A stretch of 64,000 nucleotides of DNA from Gymnothorax reevesii (Eukaryota > Chordata > Actinopteri > Anguilliformes > Muraenidae), in assembly GCA_029721435.1 (NCBI GenBank), contig CM056573.1, positions 50,785,501 to 50,849,500 on the forward strand, written 5' to 3'. Below, piece after piece: positions 11,728 through 22,230 of the stretch (its first letter is position 1; every line of letters begins with the position of its first letter). The position numbers and the translations under genes are program-made. The notes under the pieces are model-generated. The model did not search any database, had not been told where the DNA came from, and saw only the letters and a list, made by a program, of their open reading frames with translations.

Positions 11728-12669
11728 GTCTATTCAACAAAGAACAGTGAGAACACATGAATTAGAATAGTACACCCAGTTGGAGTTACTAACAGTCCAA
11801 ATGATTAGAAACCAGTGTTACATCAAATCAAAGCCACAGAACGCTCAGCCACTGTCACACTCCATGTCCATCTACTGACTGTCCCGTCGGTGGATTGAAT
11901 AAAGGGATGAAGGCAACAAGGCATGATGGAAAGGTAAGCAACTGAAGGTGCACATGTCTGGCCTTTGGCTAAGGGTTATTTCATTAGCTGGAGGGCCTGA
12001 AATAAAAATCTATTCATCCAATTGAGCAGCAGTGAGACTAGGACAGGAGAAGCAATACATGTAACTGCACACATGTGGATGGGCCCAGGACGGGGGATCA
12101 GATAGAACCCTCTGCTGAGCAGAAGGTGGAAAAGATCATCAAAAAGGAGTCACCACATTTTCTCATTCACATCTGTATACATCAAGCTGTTGCATTGTGT
12201 ACTTTCAGTTTCACCTGACAATGTGCACAATTTTTAATTTCTAACTCTTGGCTCGTTTCATGTTTTCCGTCGTTATCTCCAAAAACTAACAGACTAGGGG
12301 GGAAAACCAAGTGTCTGACATCATACTTTCACCAGATTTTTCTCTAACAAAGTAGGGATGATGGAGATAATAAGTGATTTATTTTCCTGAAATTACAATG
12401 ACAAAAGAAGGAAACAAATTAAAAAAAAAAAAAAAAATTATTCATGAGCAGTAAAGGGTGCAATCCGTCCGGCCCCGCCTCCAATCTTCTAAACATTCCA
12501 AAGGAAGTCAGCAGAAGGCCGAACCCTATCCATTGGTTCAAAAGAGAGCTTTAAATTGCTGATTGCTCCACTAAAAATCATCCATTGGCAATGAATTCAA
12601 ACTGACACCTATGCTGGCTTATGTACCGAAACAGCACTACATATACAAGTGTATAGAATGGTCACGTCA

Positions 12670-13345
12670 AACATTTCAGAATGATATTCAAAAAGGGTTA
12701 AACAGTTGAACCCCACATCAATCTTTTTGGTTCACATAGTGGACATGTAGGGATATCAAATAAAACACATATCATACAAATCTGATGGGGGCACATGGAG
12801 CCACAGAATACCCCTATTTTTGCATTTTTACTGAATTGAGCGCCACCTATAGTTCCCCGCCCTCACAATCCCACTACAATTTCAAGTGGAATACTACAAG
12901 GCCCTGCTATAGAATCATAAGCTGCAAAAAAAAAAAAGCTTGGGCTAATGAGGGCGCAAGCAAGGAATGCCTCAAACGTGACTGCTACTTTGGTCCAAGA
13001 TGGCGTTGGTCCATTGGCCCCCTATAGGTGGAGCCCTCAACAGCCCACAAAAATTTCGTAATTTTCCAAAACTCCTCCTGATTTAGACTGACTACAGCAA
13101 AAATGAAGCTGGGCTATTGGACACACTGAGATATTTCAACTCAAAAACCTATTTTTCTTAAAAGTTCAATCTTGATGGTGACCCTTCTCGAGAGCATAAA
13201 AACCTAACCGTCGACTTCTGGAACCTGAAAACCTGGAATTCTCCTATTTACTAATAGATCTTACACCAAAAGAAATTTCAGGCCATTTACTGTCACACAT
13301 ATATCAACCCCTAATAGGAATCCGCCTGTTATAAATTCTGGCCGT
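12670..13345 (-). repeat. Right arm of internal inverted repeat
   Basis: Reverse complement of the arm at 10790-11460, sharing the same ordered landmarks. A 12-base A run near 12926-12937 and other small differences show the arms have diverged for some time. Confidence 0.85.
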
Positions 13346-14942
13346 TAAATTGAAACTGAATGAAGAGGTGCATCTTCATTGCTTCGCGGGCAGTAATATT
13401 GCAACTTGCAGGTTTAATGCAAAAATAGCCTACTTATACCTCCGACAAAGAAAGCAGGATGACTGATGTCTCCGAAGCCAGTCTGGCAAGCCTAAACCAT
13501 ACGAAAACGAACCCAATAAAACTTCTTTTTAGCTTACTTCGTTACTTAGCGGAATGTATTACACCATAACAAACTTCATTTTGCGGATCATTGACCAGCC
13601 ATGTATGACACGGTTTTTACCGAACGCCATTTCCATTCCCTCAGCATTACATTTTGCAAGTTGCAATTTGAGTCAGTATGTGAATTTGCTTTATCCAATG
13701 TAATTCTTCAGTAATTTTTTAGATTAGTCATTTAGTTATTAATAATGCATACTTACAACTGTTCGACTCAAAGTTAACTTCTACTGGTTAATTTACTATT
13801 GCGGTTTCAATGAATGAGGAAAAACAAGGTATCCCTTGCGGTAGTCTGCTGGAATGGTCTGTAAGGTAGCTGTTCTCCGCAAGTTCAAATTAAAAACCTG
13901 ACAAATTAACTCGTAAACAATTAATAGCAGAAATGAAAACAAAATAGCTGTCATTCAGCCCAATTCGTTATTTAAAGTCATTTCCATTTTGTGTCCATTT
14001 GAGAGACATTTGAGTCAAAAATTTTTGACTTCATGATTGTTACAACTAACAATAAATCGATACTGGGACTTAAATTCTCATCAGCAGAAATAAGATGCAC
14101 CAGGTCTATTCAAGAAAACAACCTACAAAGTTTTATGGTGGGGTCAGGCATCACTCTATTCAGCAGTCATCCCTCAACTTCTCAAGTGCAACAGCTGTAC
14201 CACAAAGGGTAGTGAAAATAGGGGGCTCCAATGAGTTTTCTCATTTCGAACGATTGGGAAAAAAAAGGCCGACTATTAGTCAACCAAGATTTGTTTCAAT
14301 AGGGGACAGCCCTGGTAATTGATTAATTAAATCGTGGCAAAAACTGCAATTGACATTAGAATGGAGCTAATTTGGTTTGCGTTTCCCTTAATCACTGATG
14401 TTAACTTCCATGGTTGGAACCATTGACTTTGAACGGACGAACTACGTTAGTTGCCAACGTTAGCAACTATGCTTCTGGGAAACACACCAGGGCTCCATTT
14501 ATTAGCAATGACCGATTGATCACGCCAAGTTTCACCGTCAAAAAAACCATAATTCGGCAATGAAAACTTTTGCACGATATATCAGAGGAAGCTTACTTCC
14601 ATTACTCACTCCTTCCTGTCCTTTCTGACAGTTTTAACGGGTTTCAAGCCCTTGGATTCGAAATCCCACGTTCTATGAGTGCAAAGCTGGACGATATGTC
14701 CTACCTGCTTCGCCATCTTTGGTGGGGTTTTTTATTTTATCTTAAGTGGTTGATGCAACGCACAGTTCCATTGGTTGAAGTCTCGTGTGTCCACACACTG
14801 TTTCTCATGGGCCTTCGCACATTATGGGAGTTTGGAAATGCTGTCTAGATGGCGCTGCAGTTCGGATAGCTGGGCGCGCAGAAATTGAACGTTTTTTTGA
14901 TGGATAGGTTCGCATTTATTTGCGCACTTAAAATGTAATTTT

Positions 14943-14962
14943 AGGCGCGCAATTGCGCGCCT
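14943..14962. repeat. 20-bp perfect palindrome near the element end
   Basis: AGGCGCGCAATTGCGCGCCT is its own reverse complement. It lies 16 bases inside the right terminus of the 4.8-kb element and is unusually GC-rich for the surroundings. The left end has no exact counterpart, only TTGCGTGCGTAAA. Confidence 0.9.
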
Positions 14963-14978
14963 TTCATAAAAAGGCCTG

Positions 14979-15582
14979 GAAAAGGTCTTTTGTAGTAAGC
15001 AAACTATTTCGCAGATATTTCTAGAGTATTCTAAGGAATTTATTTCTTAAGTTTCTGTTATGATTCTGTTCTGTCCTGTCATGTTTATTCTTGTTTTGAA
15101 TTATTTGTTATTATTTACTATGTTTTCTTTATTTTTTCATATCATGCTCATGTTTTCTTGCCATGCCATGTTTCCATAGTCTTGCAGTTTTATGTCTTGT
15201 TATCATTCACCGTCTTTGTTTTCTATGCCAGGATTATACCATTGCCATGCTTTGCACCTTGTCTCCCCTGTCTTGTCTGTGAGTTGGTCTAGTCCTGGTG
15301 ATTAAGTCTTCTTTCTAGCCTTGTTTGCTTCCTTCGCCACTTCTACTCTATATTTACTAACAGTTTGTTGTTTTGATAACTCTTTCACCAATACCTTGGA
15401 TATATTACTAATATTACTAATGTGCAAGAGTTCTTTGTAAAGTCATGTACTAATTGACTAATATTCCCTTTTTTTATTGGCATTCGCCCTGTTGTATACT
15501 CTGCCCTCTTTGGTATTCCTATTAGTCTTGCTGTGTTTCTGCTGCTCTGGCTTCTAATTGAAAACCTGTCCTGCTACTCTGT
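14979..15582 (+). other. Pyrimidine-rich DNA, possible LTR continuation
   Basis: T/C-rich sequence on the plus strand with repeated TTTGT/CATG words. It may continue the LTR-like sequence broken at 10168, but no diagnostic end was found. Confidence 0.3.
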
Positions 15583-16130
15583 GCATGTTAGAACTCCCTA
15601 ACCGGAGCCGTTTAATATTTACAGGAAGTCTCATCATTCCTTGTCCTTGTTTTGGCTTTCGACGATTTCATGTGGTTAGGGTTTCCCTCACATGCTCTCC
15701 CTTTGTAATTAGTCTGATCCCCTGCACCTTTTCCCCAATGATAACACGTGACCTTACCAGTGTGTATTGAAGGAGTCTGAACACAGCCATGCCTTATCAG
15801 AATGTTTTCCTTTGTGTGCTTGTCCCACACTTTCCTCGCCTTGTTTTCATTGAGATTACCTTTCTGACTGGTCCGTCCACGTTTTACGATTTTTGCCTAT
15901 TCCCTGTACTTTGTCGCATTTCCTGTTACCGAACCTATTTTTGTACGACCCTGATTTTTGTGATTAGTGCCCTGGTTATGGTTTCTGGATGTCACTCATT
16001 GGATTCTGATTTTTGGATTGTGGTCTTTGTACTGTTGACAGCTCTGTGGGGGGACTCCCCCTTCAGAAATAAAGTCTCCATTTTTGCATTCTCTGGTTCT
16101 CGCTTGTGGTTCCTCTACGTAATCCTGACA
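15583..16130 (+). repeat. Gypsy-type LTR, copy 1
   Basis: Shares with 28623-29278, in the same order, GTTAGAACTCC, CTTTGTAATTAG, GTCAGAATGTTT (TATCAGAATGTTT here), CTGACTGG-CCGTCC, TTACGATTTTTG and GGATTGTGG. Both copies end with an AATAAA signal and a CA terminus. No pol genes adjoin it, so it is a solo LTR or truncated remnant. The 146-codon ORF at 15789-16229 is a chance frame inside it. Confidence 0.75.
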
Positions 16131-16485
16131 GTTTCTTTCTTGTTTCCTCTCCTGTATTTGCTCCGTTGTTTGGTGCTTTTGGAGTTTTCTCATCCGTTTA
16201 GACAAATTTATTTGCAAAGCTTCTGCTAGTTCTATGCAAGTTATTATTCTCTTATGCTGCAGATTCTCTCCTCGCTCAGCCCTGTTCTTTGGAAAGTCGC
16301 TGCATTTGGTCTCATTACTTCCACCGTCATTACTATAATAACTCTCACAGCTATCCAGTCACTCTTTTGCTTGCTCAGGCTCAAAGCAGATATAGTTCAG
16401 GCCCACTTGAAACTTCCCCCAGTAATTAACTTGATTGACACGTTTCTTATCCAATTCAAAAGAGTATAAAGGTTACACAGTAATT
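16131..16485. other. Intergenic DNA, nothing recognised
   Basis: T-rich stretch between the LTR and a Tc1 end, with no supported feature. Confidence 0.3.
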
Positions 16486-16667
16486 GAATCAAATACAAAA
16501 TGAGTGAATATTTCCAATAAAAACATATTTTATCAGTTTGAACATTAAATATTTTGTCTTTGTAGTGAACTCAGTTGAATATATGTGGAAAAGGATTTGC
16601 AATTCATTGTATTCAGTTTTCATTCACGTTTTACACTTTGTCCCAACTTCATTGGAATTGGGGTTTG
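16486..16667 (+). mobile_element. Tc1-like 3' end (CAACCCCAATTCC family)
   Basis: Contains CAGTTTGAACATTAAATATT, TTGTCTTTGTAGTG and the TIR CATTGGAATTGGGGTTTG-TA. This is the last ~180 bases of the family, with no coding sequence left. Confidence 0.85.
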
Positions 16668-17494
16668 TAGATCATAAACCCTACATACACAGCTTGTTGA
16701 AATCGATTGAGAGGTATAGACGTTATAGATTTAGAAAATCCACAACTCCTTCTTTACTTGCATTTGTTTACATGCAGACCCTGCCCTCCCTGATATGGCT
16801 GATGCTGTCACATATCGGAGCAACGGGCCAAAGCTGCTAATGCAGCATCTTCATAAGTGTCTATGGCTTGACCCTTCCCCTCTCTCTCCTCTTTCCCTCT
16901 CAAAGAGGTGTGTCTTTGCCAGAACAGATCAGCCAGCAGCCTTCCAAGTTGACTACAGGGCGCCCAGGTGCATATTTTTAATCCACTGACTGGAGTAATG
17001 TAATCAAGTGATGGAAGTAAATGAGTGTTTTGGTTTTTTTTCTGTGCTCCCGCCAGCACCCCTTGTCAAGATGCCGCCCTGGGCAACTGCCCATGTTACC
17101 CGCATCTAAATTCGCCATTGACTGTGTTAGTGAGTTATACTTATGCCTTATACGGAAGGGAAAGCATTTATACAAGTTTGTGAGCTCGGATATGGGAACT
17201 GCTGTGTTTCATAGCAGGGTGAAATGTTCTGACCGGTAAATAAGGAGTTCCTTTAATGAGTATGTGCACTGGCTTGGGGGACACTGAAGAAATATGGACA
17301 CAATTCTGAACTCTATCTTGTAGAAAAGGCAAGCTTTAGGTTTAGAGGCTACTGGTGACCTTTGACGTCCAACTGCGCCTATATTGATAAACTCATGCTA
17401 AATTCCACCAGAAAATCATTAATTTATATTTAATTGTATGCATCAAAAGTTGATTTGTGTTAAAAACATGATAACTTTATGATTTGACAGTTCT
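16668..17494. other. Intergenic DNA, no gene
   Basis: No frame with a motif. GCCGCCCTGGGCAACTGCCC near 17070 resembles an end region found in some fish hAT elements, but no TIR pair was found. Confidence 0.3.
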
Positions 17495-17890
17495 GAGGGC
17501 TCAGACAGCATGGGGAGCCACTTGTAGTGTTTATTTATTCATTCATCCGGCTCCTGAAGAGTATATAATTTTGAATTTTGGACTCAGAAAACGTACACTC
17601 GTGGACAAGGAGTTTGAGATCCCAGAAATGTTTTATTCTAATTCCCGGCCATTTTTCAATTCTCAGTATTTTTTTTTTTAATTTTCAATGCTGAATTTTT
17701 ATGAAGATTTTTTGTGCTTGCAGCCCTTTTCTCTTCCAAAAGCATGAAAAAAAAATTCTCGATGCTACTAGTGTCTTGTCTCAGTTGAGTCATTTTGCTA
17801 CTCTCTATGAAGCTCAAATCTTGAATTATAAAGTCTTAAATAGGGTAACACATAAATAGCTGGATTTGACTTCTGTGCAAAGGGGTTAGC
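17495..17890 (+). repeat. Unclassified interspersed repeat, copy 1
   Basis: Matches 44335-44745 in the same orientation. Shared landmarks in order are ATGG-GAGCCAC, GGTCAAGGAGTTT-type, CCATT-TCAATTCTCAGTATTT, CTGAATTTTCATGAA-type, CGCTCAAATCTTGAATTATA-type and TCTGTGCA-AGGGGTT. The copies differ by many substitutions. No coding capacity and no TIR pair, so the class is unknown. Confidence 0.75.
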
Positions 17891-18596
17891 TCAGTCACAC
17901 TGGATGGTTTCTGAGCATGGGCTGCCCGTTTAAGGTCTTAACTTTTAAGATAAGATACAAAATATGTAACATTATCTTAAGCTTGCACCGAACTTGCATG
18001 ACAGCATTGCACAAACAGAGATAGTATTTGTAGTTCAGCCTTTATTCGCCTTTATATAAGTGTTGAGTGGGTTGGAAACGTTGGACAAGATGGGATGTGA
18101 ACGACACACAGTTAGTGAGCAGCATCAGTGTATGGAAGTGATGCTGTGGAGATTCACTGATGCGGCTGGACCCCATCTGCACAGAGAAAATACCACAGTC
18201 CCACAAGAAAGTAACAGATAAGAATGAAACGAAAATCAACTTCATGTATATTTTATAACTGGGCTGCTGATTATGTGAGGACTTCGAATTTTAAAATTCT
18301 GTATGAGGGGAAGGGAAAGAATCCTGTATTCAAACTCGACTAATATCGAATAAAACCTGAACTTTTTTGGCTTACCTTGATGTTTGATTACCCAGAGAAA
18401 CATTTCAGTGTGTGAAAATGTCAAGTGTGCATTTAGTGAAGAAAATTTAGAGTTTAATTTCTAGTTCTGATAAATGTGGTGATGGCATATAGCCTAACAG
18501 CAGCAACTATGTTATTGATTACACAGGGTTCCAAGGGCATACACGACAAACGCATTCGCGATACTGAATATTAAAATAAAATTCTAATGAATGGGG
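17891..18596. other. Intergenic DNA, nothing recognised
   Basis: No supported coding or repeat feature. Confidence 0.3.
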
Positions 18597-18700
18597 TGTG
18601 CACCCTGCGAAGGATTGGCGAGCTGTCCAGGGTGGGTCCCTGCCTTTCCCCCAGAGTCAGCTGGGATGGGCAGCAGTACCATGTATAGAGAATGGATGGA
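18597..18700 (+). repeat. Fish retroposon 3'-tail type repeat
   Basis: GATTGGCGAGCTGTCCAGGG, CAGCTGGGATGGGC and AGAATGGATGGAT match, by memory, a widespread fish retroposon tail. TAATGAA occurs on both sides (about 18585 and 18704), consistent with a 7-bp target duplication. Confidence 0.55.
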
Positions 18701-19321
18701 TTTAATGAACTTTGAGCATACATACGCTGGAAGTAATTTTGCTTGTCAGAATTGGCTGAATACTTATATTAATGTCATCTTCTTTAAAACTTATCAGTAC
18801 ATAAAGCACGGGCAGTGCTCTGTGCGGTTGGGTTATTGTCTTGAATCCAGGAAGAATAGAGGCGGTTGCAAGGTAACAAGCTTGAAACGATTCACTTTCT
18901 ACGAATACATTTACCTTTGAACTGCGTGGAAAAAGTGTTTGAACTGTCATCTTATAGAGCAGCAAATCCACTGTTTTGCTGACATTGTTTGTGACATAGT
19001 GAATCATTTTATTTCCCTGTTAAATAAAAATAGTTTATCAACATTTTATATCCCTATATATGAGTTGTTTTTCTGAACTATATTTAAGCCTTCACCAAGT
19101 GCTACGTTTATTTATTTATTTTTTAAAGTCATGCATGTTTCAAAAGTGTGTTAATTAGTTAGTAGGTAAGTTTGAAAAATCTTTCAAGATGTAGAATTAG
19201 TCGTCCGATTTGAATTCAACAGCAGTGCAAATATAAGATTTTCTGTAATAATATTGAGCTGAAAATTCTGATCAATCCTAATAGTGGTGTCCATTGAGGA
19301 ACTTGGGTTGCTAGTTCACAT
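18701..19321. other. Intergenic DNA, nothing recognised
   Basis: AT-rich DNA. Overlapping frames on both strands near 18702-19007 lack motifs. Confidence 0.3.
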
Positions 19322-20596
19322 CTAAGGGTGTTTTCATACATATTTGGGTCGACCCAGCCACATATTTGGGTCGACCCAATATACAATGTATCAATTTTCA
19401 ACTGGAGAGACTCGGTTTCACATATGCTTTGTATCGCCGTACCAAGTCCACCATTCTACAGAATGGAGCGTCATGTATCCAAAGCAACCAGACGGAAATG
19501 ACATGTGTAGCACCATTCCATCGGAAAATAAGGTTGAAATGAAGCCTTGAGATGTAAACAGAACACACGTGAACGATGGAGACCCCACAGCCACGCCGTC
19601 TGATATGCCTAACTTTACTGCTTTTGGCAATCTATATAGTTTGTCTCATTCAGTGTCGGGATGTTATAATGTTTGAATTTGAACACGAGGCACGGCTGCG
19701 TGTGGAGAACAATGTTTTCTTGCACTGGAGAGGGGAATACGAATTGCCAGACAAACCAGAACAAGGCGCAGATTGATTCTGTTAAATCAGGTCCCCTCAC
19801 CATACGCAGATGGTGAACAGCCAGGTAAGTTGTAATGTTAGACATGAACGAACCTTTGATATTAAATGCATTTACGTTTGCTAGCTTGTTGTCATGGCCC
19901 CAATTTGTTATGACAAAAGACAGCAAGGGATGACAGACAAAATTTAAAAACTTAAACAGGCTTAATTAAACAAACACTTTTAACTAATTTACAATCTACT
20001 TTACTGACCAAGATTGATATATACAAGAAAAAAAAATATTTACAGTCCCTTGAGATGGGGTCGCTTGGTAATGTTCCAGGTGAGGAAAATGCTCAGGCAA
20101 AAATCCACAAAAAGAACTTCACAGGTCTTGAACAGAGTGACAGGTCTGGTCAAATGTATCCTTCTCCTTTCAATTTCTCCTACTACTTCACTCTCTCAAT
20201 TTTCCTCATTATATACTATTTTGCAGACCCCTCCCACCTTTTAGACTTTTTTTTAAATTCTCTGGGACTTTCCGTCTCAGACATGCCCAGGACATGCTCA
20301 AACCTAGCTCCAGTCTGGGCTTAACCAAAAAAAGGGTCAATACTGCCATCTAGTGGGTTCTTTCCACATTACGTTGTGGAGTACACCAGGCTTGGGCTGA
20401 CCCCGGGTTCGCTGCACGTTCACACCGCTGGTTTGGTGCGCCGCTCCGAGACCACCCCTTCCAGCTGCTCTCGGTAAGGCTGTTTAGGTCAACCTCGGGT
20501 GCAGCTAGTTGTGTTCACGCTACCCGCACCGCACGAATTGGGCCGGCCTTGACAGTTAGGTCGATCTAAACACCCTATGTGTGAAAACACCCTAAG
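19322..20596. mobile_element. Non-autonomous DNA transposon, AGGGTGTTTTCA TIRs
   Basis: The left end CTAAGGGTGTTTTCATACAT and the right end (reverse complement CTTAGGGTGTTTTCACACAT) form TIRs, followed by GGTCGACC/GGTCGATC motifs. The interior ORF at 19576-19776 (66 codons, hydrophobic start) ends about 50 bases before a strong donor-like CAG-GTAAGT at 19822-19829, so it may be a relic first exon of an autonomous parent. GC-rich sequence at 20390-20560 is typical of such ends. No target duplication was found. Superfamily is uncertain (hAT- or Harbinger-like). Confidence 0.6.
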
Positions 20597-21300
20597 AATA
20601 ACCCATCATGAACCGATCCAGACTTTAGGGCCATTGTTAAGGCCCAGATGTCCTAGTTAGGAAGCAGTTAAAGCCCAAACCCAGTGTTATAACATCACTG
20701 TTGAAAGCTCAGCTCATACTTCCTCATGTCAACCCAGGAAATGCAGGATGTAGGCCCATCAACGACCCATTCCTCTTGACCCAACCAGAAGAAAAATTTT
20801 CACGCTTGAGAATTTTTTTGCAATCACCCGTGAGTAGGATTGGTTAGATTTTTTCCATCAATAAACGAAATCTTCATTTCAAAACTGAATTTTGTCTTTA
20901 TTGTTCTGTACAAGTTTGTCTGCCGCGTCTGTTGCTCCCCCATTTTGTTTTGCCTATAACTTTCTCGCTATCTTCAACTTACTTCTCATACATCAGTGAC
21001 AGCTAATATAGCCCTGGGGAATTCTTTTGGCATAATCACTGGTCACCTCAAAAGTCAAGGTCATGATAGCTACTCATGGCCCTGAAAATAATAGTTAACA
21101 CGATAGCTTCAGGAGTGTTTATGATAGAAAGCTGTAACTAGGTATCTAGTACCTAGAGAATAGGACTCAGCTTCGATTAACTTTTGGGCAAATTCCATGT
21201 AAGGTCAAGGTCACCAGGTCATGACATCTGACCATGCCCCTCACTATGATTTCAAAACTATTTATGACTGAAAGCTGTAACTTGGTATATAGCTTGGTAT
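20597..21300. repeat. Intergenic DNA with a degenerate two-copy repeat
   Basis: At 21050-21150 and 21205-21300 the motifs AGGTCAAGGTCA-type, ATGACTGAAAGCTGTAACTT and GGTATATAG recur, giving two diverged units about 150 bases apart. No coding sequence. Confidence 0.45.
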
Positions 21301-21850
21301 ATATTCCTACCTTAAAATGGCAGGTGGAATGGAGGGCCTGCTCCGATTTTGCGGTGTCCCGCAAACACTTATGTAGTTGTTATGTAACATTAAAAGAACT
21401 TTGATGATCTTTGATGAAACATATAAATATGACAAAAATGCAAAAATAAAGAAAATCAAGTTGGGTTTCGACACATTTTCAAAGCACTGTATCTTTCCAA
21501 GATGTTCAGAGCCTTTGGGAGAGAAACAGCCCCACAAAATCAAAGATTCACCACCATAATTCATAATGGGTATGAGATGCATTTCTTTATGCTGTCTATT
21601 TGTCAACACTAACTTTTGCTCTAAAGCTCTAATTTGGTCTCATCTGATGATATGGCCGGGTCCCATTGAAAGGCCAGATGCTTGACAAATTTTAGGCATT
21701 TTAGTTAGTTGTTGATGGACTGCAGAAGCTGGTGATCTAGATTGCATTTGATGGTAGGTCTCAAAACTTTCTGACCCAAAGACTCAACTAACCTCTGCAA
21801 ATCTCCAACTGTGTCTGATGCAATTCAGATGCATCTACCTGCCACCTGTG
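21301..21850 (-). pseudogene. Tc1-like transposase fragment
   Basis: The minus-strand frame near 21485-21560 reads MNYGGESLILWGCFSPKG, matching the conserved GGGSVMLWGCFS block between the second Asp and the Glu of Tc1 transposases. Upstream sequence to about 21850 resembles the antisense helix-turn-helix region. The two parts are separated by deletions and no TIR is visible. Inactive. Confidence 0.7.
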
Positions 21851-22104
21851 AGTGCTCTGGTTTCGTTGATATCAGCGTCTGGTTCCCAACCTGAGTGCTT
21901 CTATCACAATTATGTTTAGCAAAGCATTTAAACAATTTTATGAGATGCAATGTACACTGCATGCATTTGATTAGTGTAACTATGTCCTCTTTGATTGGGA
22001 TAAACTGTAAATATTCTTCCCATTTTATGTTTTCGTGCTTTGTATTTCCTAATGTCAAAAAGTGCATAAGAATGATAGAAATGTCTTTGTACCGTAAATA
22101 TTGC

Positions 22105-22230
22105 AATATAAGGGCAGCATGGAAGCTTATTGGAATGTCGTTTGACTGGTAACTGAAGAGTTGCTGCTTTGAGCCCCCTGTTGGACCCTTGAGCAAGGCC
22201 CTTAACCCCAAAAATTGCCAAACAGGGCTT
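22105..22230 (+). mobile_element. tRNA-derived SINE fragment
   Basis: GGCAGCATGG (box-A-like start), then GACTGGTAACTGAAGAGTTG and a box-B-like GCTTTGAGCCCC, followed by CCCTTGAGCAAGGCCCTTAA, a signature of fish tRNA-derived SINEs. Only the 5' part remains. Confidence 0.75.

Larger units (their letters stand above)
10169..14978. mobile_element. 4.8-kb element with terminal and internal inverted repeats
   Basis: The ends are CAGGCCTTTT on the left and its reverse complement at 14969-14978, followed inward on both sides by TTAAGTGCGCAAA-type sequence. The flanks GGAAAG and GAAAAG hint at a short target duplication, but it is not clean. Inside is a pair of ~0.67-kb inverted arms (10790-11460 and 12670-13345) around a 1.2-kb loop that holds a hAT MITE. 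No transposase is recognisable, and the ORFs at 14095-14322 and 14570-14848 have no motif. It may be a non-autonomous transposon or a composite of two head-to-head copies of a shorter repeat. Confidence 0.6.

Noticed and set aside
15789..16229. 146-codon hydrophobic ORF resembling a membrane protein
   Set aside because: Lies inside a Gypsy-type LTR. T-rich LTR sequence gives Phe/Leu-rich chance frames, and the homologous LTR copy does not keep it.
19576..19776. 66-codon ORF with a signal-peptide-like start
   Set aside because: It sits between transposon TIRs and stops before the donor-like site. No homologue is recognisable, so it was kept only as a note within the transposon.
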